Positions 24,922-34,900 of a stretch of DNA of 50,790 nucleotides are shown here, in pieces. Position numbers and translations under genes: made by a program. Below the pieces are notes generated by a model. It did not search any database. It had not been told where the DNA came from and worked only from the letters and a program-made list of their open reading frames with translations. Source of the stretch: an uncultured Clostridia bacterium (GTDB lineage Bacteria > Bacillota > Clostridia > Christensenellales > UBA1242). Each line of letters opens with the position of its first letter. Position 1 is the first letter of the stretch. The DNA lies in assembly GCA_947626955.1 (NCBI GenBank), contig CANQUB010000005.1, forward strand, positions 1-50,790. The letters are read 5' to 3'.

Positions 24922-24939
24922 TATAAGTTTTAACTTATA
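24922..24939. promoter_or_regulatory. Inverted repeat, possible operator of the oxidoreductase gene
   Basis: TATAAGTT-TT-AACTTATA, 8-bp arms, lies between the ribosome binding site of the oxidoreductase and a candidate -10 (TATGAT, about 24948-24953 on the minus strand). Its position would block transcription if bound by a repressor. No regulator gene is adjacent, so the partner is unknown. Confidence 0.4.
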
Positions 24940-24996
24940 AATATATTATCATACTAACAAATTGCTCGCAAGCAAATAAACCATTTTTAACCGTAA

Positions 24997-25022
24997 ACAA
25001 AAAAGCGAGGCCCCCCTCGCTT
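24997..25022 (-). terminator. Terminator after SDR gene
   Basis: 8-bp stem AAGCGAGG/CCTCGCTT with loop CCCC directly past the SDR stop; T run on the minus-strand side. Confidence 0.88.
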
Positions 25023-25023
25023 G

Positions 25024-25848
25024 CTATTTTAAACTATCAAACATGGCCTGCCCGCTCTTTAGCAAAATGTTAGACATCATTTTTGGCGTGCTCTTTGGGA
25101 ACATTCGATACATTCCGCTCATGGCGTGGGCGTCCTTGCCAAAGATCATGCGAGGCTTCTTTTTTGCAATCCCCTTGACAATCTTCTTTGACATCTTGTC
25201 GGCCGGCATGGAAATTTTGTCAAACTTTTGGCTGTCCCCCTGAACTTTTACAAGTTCAGTCTTTGTGTAGCCCGGACAAACCACCCCGACATAGAAGTCG
25301 TTTTTATTCTCTAGCCTCAAAACCTCGCTCAGCCTAAGAGAGGCCGCCTTGCTGGCCGAGTAGATGGCTTGACCAATGACTGGGCAAAGAGCTGACGAGC
25401 TTGAAATGTTGACAAGCCCCCCTTTAGCCTCTTTCAAATCGGTCACAAAGGTTTTGTAGCTATTTAGTTGAGAAAAGAAGTTAGTTTCAAAAACTTTTCG
25501 AACGTCTTCTTCGCTTTGGTCTTCGACCTTGGAAAATGGCAGGATGGTTCCAGCGTTGTTTATAACAAGGTCTACCTTAAAGCCCCTATTATCTAGTTTG
25601 GCTTTGAGCTCTTGCCAGTTGCCAGTCACATCAAAAACTTCATAGTCAAACGACCCGCCACTTGGCGAATTTTTTATTTTTTCGTCAATCAGTTTTTTGG
25701 CACTAATTAGCTTATCTTCTCTTCTTGCCAACCCTATAACATGAGCATTATAATTTACAGCAAGAAGGGTTGCAATGTTAAATCCAATGCCGCTAGATGC
25801 GCCGCTGATTAGCACATTTTTTCCGTAAAACCATGGTTTTTTAGCCAT
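25024..25848 (-). CDS. Short-chain dehydrogenase/reductase
   Basis: A 274-residue Rossmann oxidoreductase. The cofactor loop is SGASSGIGFNIATLLA (about residues 14-29); Arg38-Arg39 follow in GLARREDKL, suggesting NADPH. The NNAG motif is INNAGTILPF, the catalytic Ser is in NISSSSALC, and the catalytic Tyr-Lys is in YSASKAA (about 164-170). The C-terminal part includes a basic, amphipathic stretch, VKGIAKKKPRMIFGKDAHA, as in the membrane-associated DltE/YqjQ-like SDRs. The substrate is unknown. It follows the membrane protein gene by 33 bases. Confidence 0.93.
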   Translation of the reverse strand: MAKKPWFYGKNVLISGASSGIGFNIATLLAVNYNAHVIGLARREDKLISAKKLIDEKIKNSPSGGSFDYEVFDVTGNWQELKAKLDNRGFKVDLVINNAGTILPFSKVEDQSEEDVRKVFETNFFSQLNSYKTFVTDLKEAKGGLVNISSSSALCPVIGQAIYSASKAASLRLSEVLRLENKNDFYVGVVCPGYTKTELVKVQGDSQKFDKISMPADKMSKKIVKGIAKKKPRMIFGKDAHAMSGMYRMFPKSTPKMMSNILLKSGQAMFDSLK

Positions 25849-25881
25849 TTTTGCACCTTTTTTAGTTTAATTTTGCGTTTT

Positions 25882-27024
25882 TTAATATGACATCACATTT
25901 TGAGTGTAGCCCGAGCAAGTGGCCATTACACCATAGTACATAACCCTGTATGATTCGTCAAAACGAAGGGAAATAAATTCAAGTTTTGAGTTCACCACAA
26001 CGGTGGCTCTTATGGTTTCGAAGGCTGGAAAGTCTGGAAGCCCTGACATATGCTTAACCTGCTTTATGTAGTTTATGACCGACGAGTCCTTGGTCAGGTT
26101 AAAGCTTATTTGGTATCTTCCAAGCCCTTGGGCAGTTATTGTGCCCGAGCCCTCAACCATGGTCTTGTTGCTGACAATGTATGCCACAATTGGGCTATCT
26201 GGCCTTATGCCATATTCATTGCGGTAGCCATCATAGTCATAGAAGGTCGAAGGCTGATCCTCGAAGGTGGCAGTGTGGTCGCCCACCTTTGTAACCTTAC
26301 TAATGGCAATTTGCTGCGGGTCACTACTTGAATCGTAGTAGCTCTTTTCACCAACCGACAGCATACCCTTTGAAACATTTTCGCCAGTATAGATGGTGCC
26401 GTTTTTCTCTTTGTAGCCCCAAATAATTTGCTTTTTACCAATTGATGGCTGGATCTCACCCGAAACCTCGGCATGGTAGTATTCTTTGCTGTTTAAAATA
26501 TACTCAGCAGCCACAAAGACGTCGGCAGCAGTAAAGCCCACATCGTCTAGCCTATCGATGGCCACGCCCTTGTTTATTTGCTCCATAACGGCATTGTAGG
26601 TTGCAAGTCCGTTGGCCATTAGAACCTCTTCGCTAAAGGCCGAATAGTCTACCTTGTTTAGCACATTGGCTATATATAAGTTGCCTGAAATGTAGCCAAA
26701 AACAACAGCAATTATGCCCACCAAGGCATAGCTTATAAAGTTTAAAAACCTTCGCTTTAGTGAAACCGGCTCGTCAGCCTTGCGGACAATAAGCACCTTG
26801 GTTTGCGGAGTTTGCGATTGAGGAGCTTGCCCCTCGCTAGCCACATTTAGTGCCGACTCTTTGTTCTTTTTATTGAAACGCTTTATTTGCCTTTTTACTT
26901 TTTTGCCTTCTTTCTTCTCTTTTTTAAACTCGACCTTATGCTCTTTTTTGAGCTTTCTAACGCTTTTTTTCTTGATCTTTTGGCCAGTCACAAGAGAATA
27001 TTTTTGTGGTTTTTCGTTTTCCAT
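25882..27024 (-). CDS. Single-pass membrane protein with long basic cytoplasmic tail
   Basis: A 380-residue protein I do not recognise. Residues 1-92 are very Lys/Arg-rich in the first half (runs such as KKEHKVEFKKEKKEGKKVKR) and Gln/Pro-rich before the membrane. One membrane helix covers about 93-118 (ISYALVGIIAVVFGYI). The rest (120-380), exported if the positive-inside rule holds, is a mixed alpha/beta domain with Tyr- and Thr-rich strands and no sorting motif. The tail might bind nucleic acid or acidic lipids. It is upstream of the SDR gene and probably cotranscribed. Function unknown. Confidence 0.75.
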   Translation of the reverse strand: MENEKPQKYSLVTGQKIKKKSVRKLKKEHKVEFKKEKKEGKKVKRQIKRFNKKNKESALNVASEGQAPQSQTPQTKVLIVRKADEPVSLKRRFLNFISYALVGIIAVVFGYISGNLYIANVLNKVDYSAFSEEVLMANGLATYNAVMEQINKGVAIDRLDDVGFTAADVFVAAEYILNSKEYYHAEVSGEIQPSIGKKQIIWGYKEKNGTIYTGENVSKGMLSVGEKSYYDSSSDPQQIAISKVTKVGDHTATFEDQPSTFYDYDGYRNEYGIRPDSPIVAYIVSNKTMVEGSGTITAQGLGRYQISFNLTKDSSVINYIKQVKHMSGLPDFPAFETIRATVVVNSKLEFISLRFDESYRVMYYGVMATCSGYTQNVMSY

Positions 27025-27123
27025 ACTTTTTCCTATATTTTTATAGTTATTATATCATAAATATATAGTCTAGGCAATTTAATTATGGCCAAATATTAAA
27101 ACTACTCATAAAAATATAAAAAT

Positions 27124-27137
27124 ATCAAAATTTTGAT
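27124..27137. promoter_or_regulatory. 14-bp palindrome upstream of permease promoter
   Basis: ATCAAAATTTTGAT is a perfect palindrome nine bases before the candidate -35 box of the permease and within the divergent intergenic region. It could be an operator for either side. Confidence 0.35.
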
Positions 27138-27146
27138 TGCAATATC

Positions 27147-27176
27147 TTGTGAATTTTCCATTCTTTGTGGTATATT
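27147..27176 (+). promoter_or_regulatory. Promoter of the permease, possibly leaderless
   Basis: TTGTGA (27147-27152), 18-base spacer, TATATT (27171-27176). The ATG is at 27183, seven bases past the -10, so the message would have almost no leader. No Shine-Dalgarno sequence is seen before the ATG. Confidence 0.5.
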
Positions 27177-27182
27177 ATCTGC

Positions 27183-28133
27183 ATGGACTTTTTATGGGAA
27201 GCTATTTTAGATTCGCTAAAGCTCTTACCCTTCCTCTTGATCTCGTACATCATCATTGAGGTTATAGAGTATTTTTGCGCGTCAAAAATGGAGCACAATC
27301 GCCTGCTCTTGGGCAAATATGGAGTTCTTATCGGGTCAAGCTTTGGCCTTATTCCTCAGTGCGGTTTTTCGGTGGTTGCCACCGACCTGTTTTCTTCGCA
27401 CAAGCTAAGCATTGGGGCACTCATTGCCATATACATCGCCACCAGCGACGAAGCAGTTCCCACCCTGCTCTTGTACCCGGACAAAATGCTCTCACTTTTG
27501 CCACTGCTGCTAATTAAATTTATTGTGGCCATAATCTTTGGCTACCTTATAAACGCCATATTTAAAAAGGCCAATGCCGCCCACCTCGCCGCCGTAAAGC
27601 CAGCCGACTCATCGGCAGTTAAACAAGATGAACATGGCGAAGAGCACGAACATGAACAAGGCGAAAAGCATGACAAGCACGAGCATCACACCGGTTGCTG
27701 TGGGCACGACATTGAGGGCGACAAGAAAAATCTTTTCAAGGTATTTGTCTTGCACCCACTTATCCACACTCTAAAAATATTCGCCTTTATCTTGGCTGTG
27801 AATATCCTTTTTGGCGGGCTGATTGAGCTTGTGACCGAAGAGAGGCTAATGGCTTTCTTGTCCTCGTCAAAGTGGTTTGCCCCACTGCTTGCCTCGTTGG
27901 TTGGACTCATTCCAAATTGTGCAGCCTCGGTGGTTCTAACCTCGTTTTATGTGCATGGAGGAATTGGCTTTGGTGCACTAATGGCCGGGCTGATTATAAA
28001 TGCCGGAATTGCCATTGTGGTGCTGTTTAAGCAAAACAAAAACCTAAAGCAAAATTTTGCCATTCTTGGTGGGCTCTACTCTATAGGCCTGGTTGTTGGA
28101 TATGTAATTGAGCTTGTAATGCTGCTAATTTAG
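27183..28133 (+). CDS. ArsP_2-like permease (putative heavy-metal/manganese exporter) with His-rich loop
   Basis: A 316-residue polytopic membrane protein with 8-10 hydrophobic segments. Two related half-motifs, SFGLIPQCGFS (about 53-63) and LVGLIPNCAAS (about 246-256), show internal duplication, as in the ArsP_2 family (annotated as arsenic efflux or manganese transporter). Between the halves, residues 149-177 form a loop with ten or so His and a CC pair (HEHEQGEKHDKHEHH, TGCCGHD), typical of metal sensing or delivery. Start at 27183; a TTG at 27165 is possible. It stands alone between its promoter and terminator. The transported ion is not determined by the sequence. Confidence 0.85.
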   Translation: MDFLWEAILDSLKLLPFLLISYIIIEVIEYFCASKMEHNRLLLGKYGVLIGSSFGLIPQCGFSVVATDLFSSHKLSIGALIAIYIATSDEAVPTLLLYPDKMLSLLPLLLIKFIVAIIFGYLINAIFKKANAAHLAAVKPADSSAVKQDEHGEEHEHEQGEKHDKHEHHTGCCGHDIEGDKKNLFKVFVLHPLIHTLKIFAFILAVNILFGGLIELVTEERLMAFLSSSKWFAPLLASLVGLIPNCAASVVLTSFYVHGGIGFGALMAGLIINAGIAIVVLFKQNKNLKQNFAILGGLYSIGLVVGYVIELVMLLI

Positions 28134-28139
28134 GCATAG

Positions 28140-28166
28140 AAAAACCGCAACAGCGTTGCGGTTTTT
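28140..28166. terminator. Bidirectional terminator between permease and lipoprotein gene
   Basis: 12-bp perfect stem AAAAACCGCAAC/GTTGCGGTTTTT with loop AGC. It serves the plus-strand permease and the minus-strand lipoprotein gene converging on it. Confidence 0.92.
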
Positions 28167-28171
28167 ATTTG

Positions 28172-28846
28172 TCAATTTTGTTCGGCTGTGGCTATAAAAT
28201 TGTGAAGAATATCTCTTGTTAAAGTTGTGTGAACAACCAAATCGTTTTTTAATGCCTTATAAACATTTGGAGTAACCCCGGTTTTCACTTCGGCTTCAAG
28301 ATCGTTTTGACCATTTTTTAGATAAACTGGAAAGCCGTTGAGATCTATTATATACCAATTTGCTCCACTGTTTGGTCCACCGAAACGAGCCTCGCTGAAG
28401 TTGACATCTTGCCCATATTCAGCAGTGACAGTGCCGTACACACCATCAACACACTGCAGGGTTATTGTAAGTTGTCTTAGGGTGAAATACACCTTGACAT
28501 TGTGGCTTTTACCATCCGAAAACCTATAACTTTTACCGGTAGTTGGATATTCGGTTCCGTCACTTTGCCCGTCGATGACGACTTCCTTAATGATATATCC
28601 GTTACTATAGTCGGGTTTAACATAAAACTCAAAAGTCCCACTTTCGCCATACTTGTTTGACCCGACAACCGATACAGGGGTCGTTGACTCCGAGGAAATA
28701 CCTGAGTTGAAGCGGTAGACACTTCCCTTTCCGCTGGCCACACTAATTTTTATGGTCACTTTTTTGTTGCAACCGACCAACATGAGTGGCATTGCAAGCA
28801 AAAGCACAAGGCAAATTGTAGTTAATGTTTTTACAAATTTTTTCAT
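28172..28846 (-). CDS. Predicted lipoprotein with beta-rich domain
   Basis: A 224-residue protein with a clear lipoprotein signal: KK, hydrophobic core VKTLTTICLVLLLAMPL and lipobox LVGC (Cys about 26). After cleavage it would be tethered to the outside of the membrane. The mature part is beta-rich with repeats of the kind IKISVASGKGSVYRF and LQCVDGVYGTVTAEYGQD, which recall short InlB/divergent B-repeat strands, but no full domain can be named. It lies 58 bases downstream of the giant 2833-residue gene with no terminator between, so the two are probably coexpressed. Confidence 0.8.
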   Translation of the reverse strand: MKKFVKTLTTICLVLLLAMPLMLVGCNKKVTIKISVASGKGSVYRFNSGISSESTTPVSVVGSNKYGESGTFEFYVKPDYSNGYIIKEVVIDGQSDGTEYPTTGKSYRFSDGKSHNVKVYFTLRQLTITLQCVDGVYGTVTAEYGQDVNFSEARFGGPNSGANWYIIDLNGFPVYLKNGQNDLEAEVKTGVTPNVYKALKNDLVVHTTLTRDILHNFIATAEQN

Positions 28847-28904
28847 TTTTTTCTCCTAAAATATATGTTACACATAAATAAAACCTTTGTCAATGAATTA
28901 CCGC

Positions 28905-31900
28905 CTACGTAGCACGTAAAGTTAAGGTAGGTCTGCTTCCGCTTCCAGTTATTTGTATGCAGTTGTCCGCCACACGGGTAATTATATTGTATCCCGAAGA
29001 ATCTTGTCCATCAGCAAACACAAAGAGGTAACCCTGGGTTCCGCCTGGTGAAAGGCCGTCGTCAAAATCATTTTGATCTGCAAACCATCCCACAGCCCCC
29101 CAGCTGTTGCCGATGGCCATTCTTAATGCAATTTCCTTGTTGTATGAGCTTTTATAGCTAACATAATTATTATATTGTTCATTAGTTAAGGTAATATAGT
29201 AAATGTCATTATAATCCAGTGGCCTTATTGCACCAAATTGATTCCTGTCGTATAGAGACAAGTTTATTTTTATATTATTTCCTTCTATTGCCAAGTTAAA
29301 ATATATTTGATCATACACAGCATAGACGTTTATGTCGTCATCAACAACATATGTGGTGTCAAACACAGCATGGTAAGACGCATCGTTTTCGTCGCTTGTT
29401 GCACCCTTCCACGAGAAGTACCCACTTTGAGGAGCTTCTTCCGCCACAATAAACCCAGCAAAGTAGGTATTTGTCGGCCATGCAATAACTTCAGTTGAAG
29501 GCAGTTCTAATAACATACCACTGTCAAGTGAATATCTATCCTTGTTGTATAATTGATTATCTCTCCATACCGAGCCCGACTTATATGTCAAGCGATAATC
29601 ATTTTCGAAGAACAACTCGTATCCTCCCGTATCTGGGTTATACAAGTAGAAATTGGCTGCTTGTTGGTCGCCTGTTGGACTGACATATTTTGCCACAAGT
29701 GCTATATCGCATGTTACTTCATCTCCAATATTTGCGACCGTTCCTAAGCGTGCGGGGTCGCCATTACTATATGAACTTTCAATAGCGTAATAGTTTTCAA
29801 ACTTAAAGTATTTGATAAATTGATGACTTAGATCTTGACTTGTCAGCTGGTGGCCTGCTGGGACATAGTCTGTTTTAATTTGTGAAGCTCGAGAAGTATA
29901 TGTGTAATAATCTACTTTATATTGTACTTCACCCGTCCCGGCAGAAATTTGGAAATTGGTCTTAACAAAATCAAAACCTATAATAAGACTATTACTCATG
30001 GCCATGCCTGGTCTATAATATGACTTTACATATATTCCATCGGCTACGTATAGCTTCTTATCAAATACCGATATAAAGTTTGTAACAGCTTTATTAGTTT
30101 CGTCTAAATATATTACATTGTTAATGAAAGCGAATTTTAATGAAAAACTTTTCTTTTGCCCTGTTTCATCATCATATGTGATAGTAACACTCGAAATAAA
30201 CTTTTCCTTTGCTAAAGCTCCCAAAAGCACACCAAAGTCTTTACCATATTCACAAGTGGCCGATGTTTGAACACTTTGCTTATTAAATGAATCTTCGGTT
30301 AATCCACTGTAAGAATTTGTTTGCGTCATATATGAATAAGTATAATCGGCTGTAATTTTTATGTCTTGGTTGATAGTATAGCATGCGTAGATAGACAACC
30401 TGCGTTGGTTTTTGTTGTCCAGCTCAGAAGTTTTTGTAATAATTTTGTTGCTATCAAAGAATGTAGCTTCATTGTATAGACTATAATTGAAGATTTTCCC
30501 TGCTTCTATTTTATATATACTTGATGGTTCATATAAGGCCGAACCCGATCTTATGCTGAACCAATTGCAGTAATAGCTTGGAACATATCCAAGTGCACGA
30601 ACTTGAGGGAGTGAAGGAAATTGTTTGTCAAACAATACGGTAAATGAGACATCTACCCATTCTATATTAGATGATTTTGCATTGTCGAAATTACCAATTC
30701 CAACTTCAAATTTTCCATCTTCTTTTCCATATGTAAGCAATGAACTATTATTCAAGTTTACATAAACAGTATATTCCTTTGCGGTGTAGACTGCATAGAT
30801 AGTTATAGTGTCCAAAGAGAAGTCTATCTCAGGATAATTAGCATAACTCAGCCTTGTTACACATCTTGAGCCATTAAAGTAGTATAAAGAGGTATCGCTT
30901 TCAATATCAGAGTTGCTTAAATTGTTTGATAGTTGTTTTGCCTTGTAGCCGAGGAAATTATATCCAGGACGCTCAAGACCCTCAATTCTTAGATCGGTAG
31001 TGCCATCAAAAACCAATGAATAGGAATTTTTAACAATATCGTCAAACGTGTCTTGTGTGATTGTAGAAGAACCATTGCTATTTCTGGAATCATTTGCATT
31101 TACTGTTATTGTATAAGTCCTCGCTTCCCAAGAAGCATAAAGAGTTATTTCGGTTCCTTCAACTTCGAGAGTTTTTAAAAATTCAGCTGTCAAGACATCG
31201 CTACCAATATTTATAGCGTCTTCTCCACCTCTAGACTTGGTCCACCCTTTAAAGTTATATCCAACACGGCTGTAAATGTCGAGCTCTTCTATATTGTGAT
31301 CAACTTTGAGCTTTGCCTCACTCTCGCTAACTAGCACCACAGGCGAAGAGCCAATCTCTTGCATCAACTGATAGCTCACAGTGTATTCCCTTGCTCCAAA
31401 GACAGCATATAAAGTCCAAGTCTCGCCTTCGTTGTATGACATAAAAATCTCTTGTCCTTCTGTATATTCAGCATCAGCGCTCGTTAGATCAGCACCATGT
31501 TTTGGTTCGAGTGACCAGCCTAGAAAATCGTAGCCATCTAGTTTGAACTGGTTAGGAGCAAGATTAAATTTGACAAATGAGTATTGAGTACTGGACTCCA
31601 TTTGGCCAGTAATTTTGCCGTTTAGTTGCTCGGCATATTTATATTCAACCGTGAAGGAGTTGGCGTCCCAATAGGCTTTAAACACATATGACTTAATGCT
31701 AAAGTCAGTGAAAGTGTAGGTATATGAATAGCCACTGCCATCGCTAGACGATGATGGCGTCACCTGTTTATTATCCTCTCCATACACAAGCTCGACACGA
31801 TTGAACTTGTAGCCTGAAATATTGGAAAAAGTTATAGTCAGCGTGTTGCCCACAAATTCAATGCCTTGATTGGCGTTTTGTGCCGACCATGTAAAGTCGC

Positions 31901-34900
31901 TAGATTGTCCATTGACATTAGAATAATTAATTGTATATTCACCTAAAACGCCTATATCAACAATGGGTTCTCGGGTATATTCCTCCGGTTTTCCACCAAT
32001 CCAGCTCTCTATGCTAAGACTTGTTGCCGCTCGGTTCATGGAAGCTTCCAAATAGTAGTCGCCTTCATGACTGGTTAGCACGGTAGCAGTCTCATCGACC
32101 TCGGCTGTTCCTGAAGGTGTGGCCGAGCACCCATCAAACCTATAACTCATGCTAGCAGTGTTGGTGACGACTATTTTATATGTAACAATGGATTTTTCAT
32201 TACCAAAGATAGCATAGTAATGGGCGAGGTTTGTGGAATATTTATATATCTTCCCCGTTCCTGGTGCTAAACTTTCAGAGCTCGACGAATTTATATCTTC
32301 TATTTTACCCTGCTTGGTGCCATCTAAGACCTCGATGTCATAATAAGCGTCAGGATCGACATCGAAGTTTATTTTCAATATTCTATAACTGATACTTGCA
32401 ACCTTGACTTCAACATTTTCTAAGACGTTTGCTATTGTTATCTTAAAGCCCTTCGTATCGCTTTGCCACTCAACAACAAGGCCGGTATTTTTAAGACTTG
32501 CCTGCGTGTTGCTAGTGTTAAAGATATTAGCTAGAGCCACAAAGTTAGGGCTAATTTGATTGACATCAACCATAAGCCTTGGAGAAACAATTGTATAGTC
32601 GGTTTCACCAATTTTAATAATTATGCTGAATATCATGACATCATCTTGCGATGGACGAACAGTATAACTTAATACCGAGCTAGGAGTGAGGTCAAATGTA
32701 TCACCATAAGTAGCACCTTGATTATCAAGTTCTGCGCTTGCTGTAAGCCTGGTTTCGCCCTCAGCAGCTTCACTGCTTGCATTTGTAAGGGTCAAACTGG
32801 CCGTGGTGTTTATGGCCGTTTCGGTAATTTCGACAGCCACATTGGTGTAGCTTGTTATGCTTATAACATACTCATAATCTTGCAAGTCGAAATTGTATGT
32901 AAGACTAAGGACAATTGTATATTGTCCATCTTTTTCAATGGTATATTTGTCGGTATTTTGGTCGGTGACGCACGCAGTGTTGCCGCTGAGTTTATAGTAT
33001 GGTTGGCTACCTTGGGTGTTATATGCCATGGTAAACGACAAAGTGGTTTCACCCACCTTGAAGGTCTTTAAGACATTGTTATTGTGGCTGCCCTTATTTG
33101 GAATATATCTATATTCATAGGTCATGCCATAGATGGCATTAGGGTTAATTTTTGCTCCATTTTCGCCGTCGACAAGGCCCTCGCCCTCAATCTGCCCGCT
33201 TATTGCCTCGCCGTCTTGAGACAAAGTTAGGCTGTGGGTATATGGCATTGGGTTGAGCTGTAAAGAAATGGTGGCCGAAAGCTTTTTCTGGCTTAAACCT
33301 TGGCTTATTGCCTGACTCAATGTCAAGGCAATGGTTAGATTGTTATCCTCTTGGGTAATTTGATATCTGTCCCCATTTGTTTCGCCCGAAAGTGTCAATA
33401 CCCCATTTTCAATCTGCCCAGTCAGGGTTATTTCATGGCTTTGGCCATCGTCGTCGTAAAGAGTAATTGTGATGACTCCAACGAAGAACCCAGCATTGGT
33501 AAATACCTTAAATGTCAACTCTTCGTTTTGCAGAGTGTAGGCCGTATATGCATACACGTCTGGTGGATTGTAGTTCCACGTAGGCTGCCCAGCGGTGGAA
33601 TATTCGCCGTATTTTCCGCTTACATTTGAACCGGTGTATGAAATATGATCATACAGTGGCAGGTCTCTTTCGTCTGATGTTGTTGAGTTAATTTGCACAG
33701 CATAGACTTCACGATGATAGTGAGCGTACAGATCAACATCCTCTTCATCTTGGTTGATGTGCCCGGCGTCTCTCTTCTCGCCATCTATATGGAAGTCGCC
33801 ATAGGTGTCGACTGTGAAATCTGCCGCCGTCCACCAGCCGTCGAAGATGTACTTTTCTCCGCTATTGCCTTCGGCGTTTAATACAGGAAGTTCACCATAA
33901 CTCTTGTTATATGCCACTTCAAGCGTAATGTCATTAAAACTTGCGCCGACAGCAGCATTGTTGTAGTCTTGGGCATAGGTGATTGTGGTTATGTTGTAGG
34001 TAAAACCTTGAACCTCTTTATCGGTATATTTATCAATATTTCCATGAAGATTGATCTTGGTTATGTGTGGTTCCCACTTTAAGTAAACTATTATGTTTTG
34101 GGTAAAGTTAAAAGTTTTTTGACCTTCTTCAATTTGCTCGGTCAACTCAATTCCACTTCCCGTGTTTTCGCCCAAAAACCAGCCCTTGAATTCATATCCC
34201 TTAATCCTGTAACTTTGAAGTTTATTTGGATCAAGCAAATTGCTGATAGGTTGATCATATGTTGCTGGTCGATGTCCATTTTCATCTTCTATAGGTTGAA
34301 GTTTTACTTCGTCGTCCATTATATAGTGAACAAAGAAGATTGTGTACTCGTTAGCTTTATAAACGGCCACATATTTATATGTTGTAATGGTGGACTCATA
34401 ACTGTTTGAGTTTCCTACATATTTACCAACAGGCTCGCCTTCCAAGTCTGTAGGGTCGACATTTTGAATGACTAGGTCGCTGCCATCTTCCATTTTGTAG
34501 CCCTGGCAAGTGTAACCTGTCTTGGTTGGCAAAGAAATTTGCTCTTTATGGTAGAAGTTTTCAAAGCCAAGGCCGGCAGGATTGCGGTTGAAGGTATCAA
34601 TATCATAGCCATAGCCATAGAAATGATAGAAATTGCCAAGCGACGTTTTTCCATCTTCGTCGTATAGTTCAATCTTGTAGTACAACTCGGTGATACAAAG
34701 GTCTTTGAGTTTTATGGCACAATATTCTTTTGAGACTGTAAAGCTGTACGAGGTGGTGATCCCCTCTTCACCTTTTAAGACTTCACTTTCGACAATGTCT
34801 TCATAAGCACTATCTTCGCCTTTCTTTCCCAGCACTAGCGATGCTTGAGTAAAGAGGTAACCTTTTGGAGCGGTCAGGTCAACTTTATAACCTCCTGCTT

